This document shows, piece after piece, positions 16,144 to 26,296 of a stretch of DNA of 64,000 bases (its first letter is position 1; each line of letters starts with the position of its first letter). Both the position numbers and the translations under genes were made by a program. The stretch lies in the NCBI RefSeq assembly GCF_051486985.1, contig NZ_JAHVDV010000006.1:1-64000 (forward strand), read 5' to 3'. Below the pieces are notes generated by a model, which ran no database searches, had not been told where the DNA came from, and saw nothing but the letters and a program-made list of their open reading frames with translations. Origin of the DNA: CBFFRJ01 sp051486985. Lineage in GTDB: Bacteria; Pseudomonadota; Gammaproteobacteria; Enterobacterales; Enterobacteriaceae.

Positions 16144-16476
16144 ATGGAACGTTTGTTTGTATACGGTACGCTACGACCGGGGCAGGTTAATGCGCACATT
16201 CTGGCGAAGATCGGCGGCGAGTGGCAGCCCGGCTATGTCCTGGGCACCTTTTACGAGCGTGGCTGGGGCGCGGCGGCAGATTTTCCCGGCATCGTGCTTG
16301 ATGACAACGGGCCGCGGGTAGAAGGTTTCCTGTTTACCTCCCGGGACCTTGAGGCGCACTGGCCGATGCTGGATGCGTTCGAAGAGGGTTACGATCGCGT
16401 CAGCGTGCAGGTGACGACCAAAGAGGGTCAGCAGCTCACCGCGTGGATTTATCAGCTCTGCCCACGCACGTTGTGA
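16144..16476 (+). CDS. gamma-glutamylcyclotransferase-like (AIG2/YtfP family) protein
   Basis: A 110-residue protein. The ATG at 16144 follows GAGGGG (16135-16140); the longer frame from 16111 lacks a site. VYGTLRPGQ at residues 6-14 is the family's substrate-loop motif. FPGIVLDD and a DAFEEGYDR segment follow, carrying the acidic residue expected to act as catalyst. Enzymes of this fold convert gamma-glutamyl peptides or amines to 5-oxoproline, but the substrate of bacterial YtfP-like members is not established. It stands alone between the convergent LLM gene and the divergent ClC gene. Confidence 0.85.
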   Translation: MERLFVYGTLRPGQVNAHILAKIGGEWQPGYVLGTFYERGWGAAADFPGIVLDDNGPRVEGFLFTSRDLEAHWPMLDAFEEGYDRVSVQVTTKEGQQLTAWIYQLCPRTL

Positions 16477-16540
16477 TAACTGCCGGTCCTAACAAGCCCC
16501 GCAGCAGGTCAGCCTGCGGGGCGTTTTTATATACGCTTAC

Positions 16541-17566
16541 TCAGTCGCGCCAGCCCATAGCCGGTGCCACGTGTTTCAGAATGGCGTCAATGACATGCAC
16601 GTTATAATCCACCCCTAACTGGTTGGGTACGGTCAACAGCAGAGTATCCGCTTCAGCAATGGCTTCATCTCTCTTCAGCTGTTCAATCAGTTTATCCGGC
16701 TCAGCCGCGTAGCTGCGCCCGAAGATGGCCCGCGTCTTCTCATCGAGGAAGCCGACTTTATCGCTGTCACTACCGCTGCCGCCAAAATACGCACGGTCGC
16801 GGTTGTCCATCAGCGCGAAAATACTGCGGCTGACGGAAACACGCGGTGTGCGGGTATGACCGGCCTCTGCCCAGGCTTCACGATAGGCCCGGATCTGTTT
16901 CGCCTGCTGAATATGAAACGGCTCGCCGGTTTCATCGTCTTTCAGCGTCGAACTTTGCAGGTTCATGCCCAGTTTTGCCGCCCAGACCGCCGTTGCGTTC
17001 GAACCGGCACCCCACCAGATTCGCTCACGCAGGCCTTCAGAGTAAGGTTCCGGGCGCAACAGTCCTGGCGGGTTCGGGAACATCGGCTGCGGGTTCGGTC
17101 TGGCAAAGCCTTCACCGCGTAGCGTGTCCAGTAGCACTTCGGTATGACGACGCGCCATGTCTGCTTCACTTTCGCCTTCCGCAGGCTGGTAGCCAAAGTA
17201 ACGCCAGCCGTCGATGACCTGCTCCGGTGAGCCGCGACTGATACCGAGCTGTAAACGTCCGCCGGAGATCAGATCGGCTGCACCGGCATCTTCTGCCATA
17301 TAGAGCGGGTTTTCGTAACGCATATCGATAACGCCGGTACCAATCTCTATCTTGCTGGTTCTGGCACCAATGGCCGCCAGCAGCGGGAAGGGAGAGCTCA
17401 GCTGACGTGCGAAATGGTGCACCCTGAAATAGGCGCCGTCTGCCCCCAGCTCTTCAGCCGCCACGGCCAGATCGATGGATTGCAGCAGCGCATCCGCCGC
17501 CGAGCGGGTGCCGGACTGCGGTGAGGGTGTCCAGTGGCCAAATGACAAAAAGCCGATCTTCTTCAT
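16541..17566 (-). CDS. LLM class flavin-dependent oxidoreductase
   Basis: A 341-residue luciferase-like monooxygenase. The ATG at 17566 has AAGGAT (17581-17576) upstream; the frame extending to 17641 is ignored for lack of a ribosome site. The TIM-barrel pattern is visible: MKKIGFLSFGHWTP at the N-terminus, AEELGADGAYFRVHHF, IEIGTGVIDMRYENP and LISGGRLQLGISRG, a typical FMNH2-binding set. These enzymes use reduced flavin from a partner reductase to oxidise small substrates; the substrate is unknown here. No flavin reductase gene is adjacent. Confidence 0.88.
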   Translation of the reverse strand: MKKIGFLSFGHWTPSPQSGTRSAADALLQSIDLAVAAEELGADGAYFRVHHFARQLSSPFPLLAAIGARTSKIEIGTGVIDMRYENPLYMAEDAGAADLISGGRLQLGISRGSPEQVIDGWRYFGYQPAEGESEADMARRHTEVLLDTLRGEGFARPNPQPMFPNPPGLLRPEPYSEGLRERIWWGAGSNATAVWAAKLGMNLQSSTLKDDETGEPFHIQQAKQIRAYREAWAEAGHTRTPRVSVSRSIFALMDNRDRAYFGGSGSDSDKVGFLDEKTRAIFGRSYAAEPDKLIEQLKRDEAIAEADTLLLTVPNQLGVDYNVHVIDAILKHVAPAMGWRD

Positions 17567-17781
17567 GGCGTTTGAATCCTTATTTTCAGGGACAAGATTG
17601 CAGACAGGCTTTATTGCCTCAGATGCCTCTACTCTACCCACTCACGGATGAGAATAAATACCTTTTGTTTAACGATAAGATTCAAATTAATTGATAAAGA
17701 CACAGCTAAAAAAGCGAACGACTGCTCAGGCGTGACGGGAGAGCGAAACCGGAACTAAAGTGATGCCCTGGTTTTTGGTGC

Positions 17782-18234
17782 TTAACTGACGATTGCAGTT
17801 ACGCCATCTTCAGTGCGTAACCACCTTGGCGCATGCATCTCTTCGGCAAAGAACCACACCAGGTCACACAGAAGCCCGCGCACCGTTTTTTCCAGCGCCG
17901 GAGGCAGAGATGCCTCATGGAGCAGTGCACTCAGCGCAAGGCAATAGTCGCAGAGTTGATCGGCCTCGGGCTCAAAGCGCGGCGTGCGTTCAGGCAGCGT
18001 ATCCACGGTAAAGGTCGCCACCAGATGCGCGGGAATGGCTTCATAAAGCATCGGGCGGAGTTGAGACAGGCTGGTGTGCAGGAAGTGACAAATAACGCGT
18101 CGCTCAGCAGCGTCTTTGTTATCGATAAGCAGTGATGCGTACTCATCGCAGTCATCAGCGAGATCAATAAAGTCGGGTTTTACAGGGTGTTGAAGGGTCA
18201 TTAGTGGGTAAGTCTGGTTGGGGGTCGTCGCCAT
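17782..18234 (-). CDS. uncharacterised 150-residue protein
   Basis: A real gene is likely: GGAGG lies 7 bases before the ATG at 18234, and base use matches the neighbours. The protein is acidic and mostly helical, with DDCDEYASLLIDNKDAAERR, CDYCLALSALLHEA and a C-terminal Trp-rich end (LVWFFAEEMHAPRWLR). It has four cysteines including CDYC, no signal peptide and no clear membrane segment. I do not recognise a family. It is transcribed alone on the minus strand, downstream of the LysR gene and separated from it by ~150 bases. Confidence 0.7.
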   Translation of the reverse strand: MATTPNQTYPLMTLQHPVKPDFIDLADDCDEYASLLIDNKDAAERRVICHFLHTSLSQLRPMLYEAIPAHLVATFTVDTLPERTPRFEPEADQLCDYCLALSALLHEASLPPALEKTVRGLLCDLVWFFAEEMHAPRWLRTEDGVTAIVS

Positions 18235-18382
18235 ACACCAGCCTCCGGAAAGAAAATAAAGTGAAGTCGTTCAGGGCTCCAGTCCCGGCACCTGCGATGA
18301 AAAGTGCGGGCACAAGATACCCTGTTAAGTTATTGACAGCAAGGGAGTTTCTGGAAGGTGACTCGCAAAATCAGAAAGGCAA

Positions 18383-19267
18383 TCACTTCACCTGCCGGAG
18401 CGCTTCTTCCATCAGTTTTGCCAGCATTACGCGTGCGCTGTGAACCGCCTCGCCACCCTGTCGTTCCTGAAGCGTTATGCCAAGATTACCCGCAGAGGGC
18501 AGTATCGGGCCCACGCTCTGCAGGTTGTCCGGCATACCGATGCGCGTACGCAGTGTGATCCCCAGTCCCGCCTGTACCGCTGCCCGGATACCGCTCAGGC
18601 TGTGGCTGACGAACACGATGCGCCAGGGAATACCTGCTCTGTCGAGACAGGCAGTGGCGCGACTGCGCATCAGGCAGGGGTGTTCAAACATCACCAGCGG
18701 CAGGGGGTCGCCGGCGGCAAGCAGCGCGGCTACATCCAGCTCCGGATGCTGGAGCCAGATCATTTCACACTGCCCGACAAGCTTACCGGCAGGCGACGTG
18801 TGCTCCGGTTGCCAGAGCAGCGCCATGTCCAGCGTGTCGTCATCCAGCGCCGATAACAGCGCCTGGTTGCGATCTACGCGGGCGATAATGCGCAGCCCCG
18901 GATGGTGACGTCGGAATGCACCGAGGATGCCGGGCATCAAAGACTCGCCAAAGTCCTCCTGCATCCCGATGCGCACCTCTCCCTGAAGCAACTCCCCCTT
19001 CATCGCCCGCTGCGCCTCGTCGTTAAGGGCCAGCAGACGCCGCGCGTAGCCCATCAGGATCTCGCCATGATGGGTGAGTTCAAGATGGCGTCCGCGTTTA
19101 ACGACCAGCTCGCTGCCGCACTGCATCTCAAGCTTCCTGAGCTGGGCGCTGACGGCAGACGTGGAACGACACAGACGGGTTGCCGCCTGCGCAAAGCTCC
19201 CCGCCTCGATACCGGTCACAAAGCTTCGCAAAGCATCAAGGTCGAGGGTTACGGGAAGTTTGTCCAT
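18383..19267 (-). CDS. LysR family transcriptional regulator
   Basis: A 294-residue LTTR. The N-terminal winged HTH has LDLDALRSFVTGIEAGSFAQAATRLCRSTSAVSAQLRKLE (~7-46), and the type 2 periplasmic-binding-like domain covers ~90-290. It is divergent from the CMD/tautomerase/DUF4865 operon across a 100-base gap, the classic arrangement for an LTTR that controls its neighbour. Co-inducer unknown. Confidence 0.92.
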   Translation of the reverse strand: MDKLPVTLDLDALRSFVTGIEAGSFAQAATRLCRSTSAVSAQLRKLEMQCGSELVVKRGRHLELTHHGEILMGYARRLLALNDEAQRAMKGELLQGEVRIGMQEDFGESLMPGILGAFRRHHPGLRIIARVDRNQALLSALDDDTLDMALLWQPEHTSPAGKLVGQCEMIWLQHPELDVAALLAAGDPLPLVMFEHPCLMRSRATACLDRAGIPWRIVFVSHSLSGIRAAVQAGLGITLRTRIGMPDNLQSVGPILPSAGNLGITLQERQGGEAVHSARVMLAKLMEEALRQVK

Positions 19268-19367
19268 AATCGTCCTGAAATGCGGGATGGTGAGTCGCGA
19301 ATAATTTGATTTTCAGGATGACACTATCGCGCCAGGATGGATTTACTGTCAACACGGAGAGAGCACG

Positions 19368-19676
19368 ATGAAACCATCCCTGGACCGAAACACACTCACC
19401 CGCGTCGCCCCCAAGCTGGCTGAACTCAGTCAGGACGTCCTGTTTAACGATATCTGGCAACGTGACATCCTTTCGCCGCGTGAACGCAGTTTGGTAACCC
19501 TCGGTGCGCTGACGGCGCTCGGCCGCGTGCAGCAAATCCCCTGGCACATTAACTTTGCACAACAAAACGGGTTGAGCCGGGAAGAGATCGCTGAAGCTTT
19601 CACTCACCTTGCGTTTTACGCAGGCTGGCCCGCTGCCGTCACCGCCCTCGGCTGCCTGGATGAGGAGCAAAGCTGA
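19368..19676 (+). CDS. carboxymuconolactone decarboxylase-like protein
   Basis: A 102-residue all-helical protein of the CMD/AhpD superfamily. It has SPRERSLVTLGALTALGR and a PWHINFAQQNGLSREE segment followed by HLAFYAGWPAA, the usual CMD signature. The CxxC pair of AhpD-type thiol reductases is absent, so a decarboxylase/isomerase-like or non-redox role is more likely. GAGAGAG precedes the ATG. It is the first gene of a three-gene operon and overlaps the tautomerase start by one base. Confidence 0.88.
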   Translation: MKPSLDRNTLTRVAPKLAELSQDVLFNDIWQRDILSPRERSLVTLGALTALGRVQQIPWHINFAQQNGLSREEIAEAFTHLAFYAGWPAAVTALGCLDEEQS

Positions 19677-20065
19677 TGCCCTTTACCCGAATCACCCTGC
19701 GCGAGGGGTACAGTGATGCGCAACTTAAACTGATTTCCGCCACCCTGCATCACTGTCTGGTAGAGGAATTCGCCGTGCCGCCTGACGACCGTTTTCAGGT
19801 TTTCGAAACGCTCCCGGCCCGCCAGCGCGTTTTTGATAAGCACTATAAAAGCGGCGGGCGCAGCGATGATTTTATTCAGTTTCATATTTTTGCCGGAAAA
19901 CCGCGCACCAAAGCGCAGAAACAGAACTTCTTCCGTTTACTGAGCGCACGCCTGAACACGCATCTGAATATTCAGCCGGACGATGTGATGGTGATAATTC
20001 AGTTTAATACCGCTGATGAGTGGAGTTTCAGCCACGGGCACATGCTTTCTGAGGAGGCGTTATGA
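19676..20065 (+). CDS. tautomerase family protein
   Basis: A 129-residue protein beginning Met-Pro-Phe-Thr-Arg-Ile. Removal of Met would expose Pro1, the catalytic base of 4-oxalocrotonate tautomerase enzymes. It is about twice the length of 4-OT (62 residues), so it is a fused double-unit tautomerase like MSAD or cis-CaaD relatives. Arg residues in the N-terminal third (TLREG, ARQRVF) may bind a carboxylate substrate. The stop overlaps the next gene by 4 bases. The substrate is not known. Confidence 0.88.
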   Translation: MPFTRITLREGYSDAQLKLISATLHHCLVEEFAVPPDDRFQVFETLPARQRVFDKHYKSGGRSDDFIQFHIFAGKPRTKAQKQNFFRLLSARLNTHLNIQPDDVMVIIQFNTADEWSFSHGHMLSEEAL

Positions 20066-20562
20066 TCGTCATGCAGTACCGTTTTACGCTGCCCGCCGAT
20101 TACGATATGGCGGTGATTGAGCAGCGCATTGCCGCAAGTGGCGCGAAGCTGGACGGTTTTCCCGGCCTGCTGTTCAAAGCATTTCTCTTCTCCCGCCGGG
20201 AAGAGCCCCATATCAGTGAGAACCGTTATGCGCCGCTATATCTCTGGCAGAACGCGCAGGCAATGGCGCGCTTCCTGCAGAGCGCGGGCTTTAAAAAACT
20301 GACCGACGATTTTGGCTGGCCGGCGATCGACAGCTGGCTCGCCCTTCGTGTACCAGAGGTGGAGATGGTGAAAAAGGCGTCCTGGTTGTCACTCACAAAA
20401 ATCCCGGTGCTGCCCCATGCGGATTTAGCCTCACTGCCTCTGCAAAGCCCGCTCTGCGCCTGGGATGTCAGCCGCTGGCAGTTGTTGCAGGTGGACGTGG
20501 GTGATGCACCTTTGGCAGGCCGGGAGAATTATCGTATTGGGTATGTGGCGACGGGTGCGTAG
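20062..20562 (+). CDS. DUF4865 family protein
   Basis: A 166-residue protein that matches DUF4865 by its start (MQYRFTLPADYDMAVIEQRI) and the LDGFPGLLFKAFLFSR segment; family function unknown. It looks like a small ferredoxin-like alpha/beta fold, similar in feel to monooxygenase or stress-dimer proteins, with YAPLYLWQNAQAMARFL in the middle. Translationally coupled to the tautomerase (ATGA). With the CMD-like gene it forms a compact operon next to a LysR gene; that grouping suggests metabolism of a small organic acid, which is inference. Confidence 0.8.
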   Translation: MIVMQYRFTLPADYDMAVIEQRIAASGAKLDGFPGLLFKAFLFSRREEPHISENRYAPLYLWQNAQAMARFLQSAGFKKLTDDFGWPAIDSWLALRVPEVEMVKKASWLSLTKIPVLPHADLASLPLQSPLCAWDVSRWQLLQVDVGDAPLAGRENYRIGYVATGA

Positions 20563-21132
20563 TAAAGTGATGCGCTGATATTCACCCTCACCCCGGCCCT
20601 CTCCCTGAGGGAGAGGGAGAAAAACGGGCAGAGACGCTACATCAGAAGCACATTCGTCAAAGCAAAAAAACCCGCCGCAGCGCTGAGGAAGCCCCAGTAA
20701 TGTTACGTTTTACAGCGATATCACGGAGAAATGAGAATAAAGCCGTCACCGCGATGACAGTGTCCGGCTGAAAATCGATGAGGCGTTGACGGATGACCGT
20801 GGCCGCTCGCAGGGAAGCGGGCGGAGGGGATAGCCTACAAGGATCCAGGCTGGTCCCCGACCCGATAGTCAGACGACATAAGCCGAATGCACCGCGTCAG
20901 CGGCGATTTTCCTTGCCGGGAGCCCGGGTCGCCAGGGTGGTGGCGGTGAACCACCCTGGCACGTTCACGGGTTCTGTCGCTACAGACAAGCAGGGAACAT
21001 AAGGTGAACGGAATGCCCACAAGCGCCGCATATTTCCCCTCACCCAGGCCCTCTCCCCAAAGGAGCGAGGGGACTTTCCGTGCGCGTATTATTTTGCAGG
21101 GATCCCTCAGTGCCGCAGCGTGGTTAGGATTG
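20563..21132. other. 570-base non-coding region with hairpins and a dispersed repeat
   Basis: It contains a perfect palindrome CCCTCTCCCT-G-AGGGAGAGGG (20597-20617), a stem of 11 (20931-20941 with 20950-20960), and the repeat copy listed separately. Short frames here, such as one at 20793-21002, run straight through these repeats and have no family resemblance, so no gene is called. Confidence 0.6.
20954..21054 (+). repeat. dispersed non-coding repeat, copy 1 (plus orientation)
   Basis: It shares CCCTGG(GG)CACGTTCACGGGTTCTG, GGAACATAAGGTGAACGGAAT and CCGCAT-TTTCCCCTCACCC, in that order and spacing, with the copy at 23790-23893, which is inverted. The two copies bracket fusA2 and arsR. Confidence 0.75.
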
Positions 21133-23235
<2,103 letters not shown>

Positions 23236-23393
23236 GATGCGTCCTTAGTCAGTCTGACAATTTAAATCGCGACCGGGATGGTCGCGTGTTCGTTCGTTAA
23301 GTATAATAGTCCTATTGTACGAGTATGTTCGAACTATTTTCTTATGATTGAGCGATTGTTGATATCGCTCAACCCTATGACGCCTGGAGCCAA

Positions 23394-23708
23394 ATGATCC
23401 CAAATCATCCCGATACCGAACAAATACTGCTGGAAAACGTCCTTTTTGCGCTGGGCAACCCGCTGCGTCTGGCGATGGTCAAGCGACTCGCCGATGGCAC
23501 TGAACTGAGCTGCAATGCGTTACGCCCGGAGGAAATAGCAAAGTCCACGATGACCCACCACTGGCGAGTGCTACGCGACAGTGGCGTCATCTGGCAGCGC
23601 CCCCAGGGACGCGAAAATATGATTTCGCTGCGCCGGGAAGATTTAGACGCCCGTTTTCCTGGGCTGGTGGATACACTGCTGAAGGTGATGCGGGAGGGAA
23701 AGGCTTAG
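23394..23708 (+). CDS. ArsR family regulator
   Basis: A 104-residue winged-helix protein: ENVLFALGNPLRLAMVKRLADG is the ArsR first-helix signature, and the recognition helix follows in AKSTMTHHWRVLRDSGVIW, then the wing GRENMISLRRED. No metal-binding ELCVCDL cysteine motif is present (the only Cys is in SCNA), so it is a non-arsenic member. GGAG lies 6 bases before the ATG. It is divergent from fusA2 over 158 bases that contain TATAAT (23302-23307) and the palindrome GTTCGAAC (23328-23335). Control of fusA2 is likely but inferred. Confidence 0.88.
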   Translation: MIPNHPDTEQILLENVLFALGNPLRLAMVKRLADGTELSCNALRPEEIAKSTMTHHWRVLRDSGVIWQRPQGRENMISLRREDLDARFPGLVDTLLKVMREGKA

Positions 23709-23789
23709 GGAATAGCGTGTTGTACTCGCCCCAATATGCTGACTCTCCCGCAATAAAAGCAGACATGAACGGTTCCCTCGCCCCTCCGG

Positions 23790-23893
23790 CGTGAGGGTTA
23801 GGGTGAGGGGAAACATGCGGCTCTGAGGGTTATTCCGTTCACCTTATGTTCCTTGCTTTTCTGTCACGCCAGAACCCGTGAACGTGCCCCAGG
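23790..23893 (-). repeat. dispersed non-coding repeat, copy 2 (minus orientation)
   Basis: Reading the minus strand gives GGGGCACGTTCACGGGTTCTG, then GGAACATAAGGTGAACGGAAT, then CCGCATGTTTCCCCTCACCC and a GC-rich hairpin. It parallels copy 1 at 20954-21054. It lies directly downstream of cobT and convergent to arsR. Confidence 0.75.
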
Positions 23894-23928
23894 GTCGCAA
23901 AGATCGAGGGAACCCATCGCGCAGTCTG

Positions 23929-24987
23929 TTACTTCGTTTCCGGCAACACGATATTGCTGCTGGCAAGCGTGCCCATGTTGTTGTGCATCGCGCAGGCGGC
24001 ATCCACCAGTTGCATCGCCAGCGCCGCGCCACTGCCCTCTCCCAGACGCATCCCCATATTGAGATACGGCTCCAGCCCAAGATTTTGCAGGGCAATGCGC
24101 GCCCCTTTTTCCGCCGACAAATGAGACGGAATGAGATAATCCTTCACTTTAGGTTCAATGCGGCAGGCCGCCAGCGCCGAGGCGTAAGAGAGATAGCCAT
24201 CGAGCACCACCGGCAGGCCACAGGAGGCGGCTCCCAGCATTACTCCGGTCATCCCCAGCAGATCAAAACCGCCCACTTTTGCCAGCACGTCGAGTCCGTC
24301 ACGGGCATCCGGCTGGTTGATGGCAATCGCCCGGCGTACCACCTGGGCTTTATGGCCGAGTTGCGATGCCGGCAGATTGGCGCCGATTCCTACTACGGCT
24401 TCTGGCTCCTCTCCTGTCAGTACGCTGACCATTGCCGCCGCCGGGGTGGTGTTTGCCATGCCAAGCTCACCCACACCAAACAGCTGAACACCCTCAGCGG
24501 CCAGTTCACGAGTATAGCGAATGGTCTCCAGCAGCAGCTCCTGCGCCTGCCCTGCACTCATCGCCGGGCCCTGCGCAATGTTGCCACTGCCGCGCGCGAC
24601 CTTCATATTCACAAGCCCCGGCAGAGGGTCGCTGTCGATCCCGACGTCCAGTACATGCACTGTTGCTCCCGCCTGGGCTGCCAGCACGCAGACGCCGGTG
24701 GTGCCCTGGGTCATATTGGCCGCCTGAATCGCCGTGACGATCTGCGGCGAAATGGCGACGCCCTCATGCCAGACACCATGATCCGCGCACATCACCACAA
24801 TCGCCTTCCTGCCAATTTGTGGTTTGCCGCCAAGCCCCGGCAACCCGGCAAGCTGCACTGCCAGCGACTCCAGTCGCCCGAGGCTACCCGGTGGCTTAAG
24901 CAACCCGTCGATGTGGTGTTGCGCATGAGCCATCGCATTTTTGTCGGGTGCTGGAATAGCGGCCAGTATCGAAGTCAGTGTTTGCAT
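23929..24987 (-). CDS. cobT: nicotinate-nucleotide-dimethylbenzimidazole phosphoribosyltransferase
   Basis: Makes alpha-ribazole phosphate from dimethylbenzimidazole and nicotinate mononucleotide in the cytosol, for the lower ligand of cobalamin. 352 residues from the internal ATG at 24987 (MQTL...), which matches the Salmonella start; the frame's earlier ATG at 24999 adds four residues. Motifs: HIDGLLKPPGSLGRLE near the N-terminus, MCADHGVW, and the catalytic Glu in MRLGEGSGAALAM near the C-terminus. Last gene of the cbi/cob operon, 29 bases after cobS. Confidence 0.95.
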   Translation of the reverse strand: MQTLTSILAAIPAPDKNAMAHAQHHIDGLLKPPGSLGRLESLAVQLAGLPGLGGKPQIGRKAIVVMCADHGVWHEGVAISPQIVTAIQAANMTQGTTGVCVLAAQAGATVHVLDVGIDSDPLPGLVNMKVARGSGNIAQGPAMSAGQAQELLLETIRYTRELAAEGVQLFGVGELGMANTTPAAAMVSVLTGEEPEAVVGIGANLPASQLGHKAQVVRRAIAINQPDARDGLDVLAKVGGFDLLGMTGVMLGAASCGLPVVLDGYLSYASALAACRIEPKVKDYLIPSHLSAEKGARIALQNLGLEPYLNMGMRLGEGSGAALAMQLVDAACAMHNNMGTLASSNIVLPETK

Positions 24988-25016
24988 AGAAGTTCTCATC
25001 AGGTTTAACGGGCTGC

Positions 25017-25754
25017 TCAGAGCAGCGCCAGAAGAAAGACCAGCTCACCCAGTTCAATGGCAGCACCGAGCGTGTCGCCCGTCTGCCCGCCCAGCGTGCG
25101 TTTGAGCATCAGGCCAAGCGCACAAATCGCAATCGCTGTGACAAGCAGCGCCATCACCCCTTTCATGCCTTCAAGGCCGATGGCAATCGCCAGCGCCAGT
25201 GCCAGCGTAATCAGGGTCTGACGCAAGGTGACCTTGCCAATAAAGAGATTCCCCAGCCCCTCTTCACGGGCATAGCGGTGACCGTACATCATCACCACCG
25301 CACAACCGCGCCCGGCAGCACAGGCAGCACCCAGCGCGGCGGGTATCGACAAACCGCGCAAGCTCAGTTCGCTGATGACCAGAATTTTTGCCACCAGCAC
25401 AAACACCAGCGCCAGCCCACCGTGGGTACCAAGGCGGCTGTCGCGCATGATCTCCAGCATCCGCTCACGTGTGCGGGCGGAGAAGACGCCGTCGCACGTA
25501 TCCGCCAGCCCATCAAGATGAAAACCGCCGGTGAGCAGTGCCAGGGCAAGCAGGGTAAAGAGTGCCGCCAGCGGGGTACCGCACCAGGGCTCAAGCACCA
25601 TCCAGACCACGCCACTGAGCGCGCCGAGCGTCAGCCCTACCAGCGGAAAATTTACAATGCAGCGCACGTAGTCTTTGGTTTCCAGCCCATGAGTCCAGCG
25701 CTCAGGCACCGGCAGCCGGGTAATAAAGGCGAAGGTTGCCCATAACAGTTTCAT
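25017..25754 (-). CDS. cobS: adenosylcobinamide-GDP ribazoletransferase (cobalamin synthase)
   Basis: Joins adenosylcobinamide-GDP to alpha-ribazole (phosphate) at the inner membrane, the final step of B12 assembly. 245 residues, strongly hydrophobic with several membrane helices. The GGFHLDGLADTCDGVF segment carries the conserved Asp residues that bind Mg2+. The ATG overlaps the cobU stop by 4 bases. Confidence 0.95.
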   Translation of the reverse strand: MKLLWATFAFITRLPVPERWTHGLETKDYVRCIVNFPLVGLTLGALSGVVWMVLEPWCGTPLAALFTLLALALLTGGFHLDGLADTCDGVFSARTRERMLEIMRDSRLGTHGGLALVFVLVAKILVISELSLRGLSIPAALGAACAAGRGCAVVMMYGHRYAREEGLGNLFIGKVTLRQTLITLALALAIAIGLEGMKGVMALLVTAIAICALGLMLKRTLGGQTGDTLGAAIELGELVFLLALL

Positions 25755-26296
25755 TTGATTTTGACTCCAATCCCGGAGACGACCAGCCAGACCTCATCGG
25801 CAGCCTGCGCCAGACGCTGATTCACGCGCCCGGCAATATCGCGAAAATGGCGGGCGAGGCGGTTTTCCGGGACGATCCCCATCCCCACTTCGTTGGTTAC
25901 CAGCACTACCGTCGCGGGGCAGCGGGCGCAGGCGGCGATAAGCGTTTCAATTTCATGATGCACCCGTGCTTCAAGCACATCGTAATCCCAGCCGTCCGGA
26001 TCGCTGTCGCCGCCGTGGGCAAACAGCAGGTTCGTCACCATCGTGGTAATGCACTCCAGCAGAACGGCGTCGTCTGGCTTACTGTGAGCGGTAATGATCT
26101 CCGCCAGATCCTGCCATCGCTCTTCGGTGCGCCAGTGGGCGGGACGTCCGTCGCGATGGTGCTGAATGCGCGCGGCCATCTCTGCGTCATAAATCTGGGA
26201 GGTGGCAATATAGAGAACCTCTTGCGCGCCTGCGACGAGCGATTCGGCATGGCGGCTTTTTCCGCTGCGCGCGCCGCCGGTAACCAGCGTTAACAT
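25751..26296 (-). CDS. cobU: bifunctional adenosylcobinamide kinase/guanylyltransferase
   Basis: Phosphorylates adenosylcobinamide and then transfers GMP to give adenosylcobinamide-GDP. 181 residues. A P-loop lies at 7-14 (GGARSGKS), and the guanylylated His is in QHHRDGRPAHW (~45-46). VLVTNEVGMGIVPENRLARHFRD is the conserved C-terminal block. Overlaps cbiP by 7 bases. Confidence 0.95.
   Translation of the reverse strand: MLTLVTGGARSGKSRHAESLVAGAQEVLYIATSQIYDAEMAARIQHHRDGRPAHWRTEERWQDLAEIITAHSKPDDAVLLECITTMVTNLLFAHGGDSDPDGWDYDVLEARVHHEIETLIAACARCPATVVLVTNEVGMGIVPENRLARHFRDIAGRVNQRLAQAADEVWLVVSGIGVKIK

Noticed and set aside
20793..21002. 69-codon ORF
   Set aside because: It runs through dispersed-repeat sequence; its C-terminal peptide recurs in the inverted repeat copy simply because the DNA is repeated.
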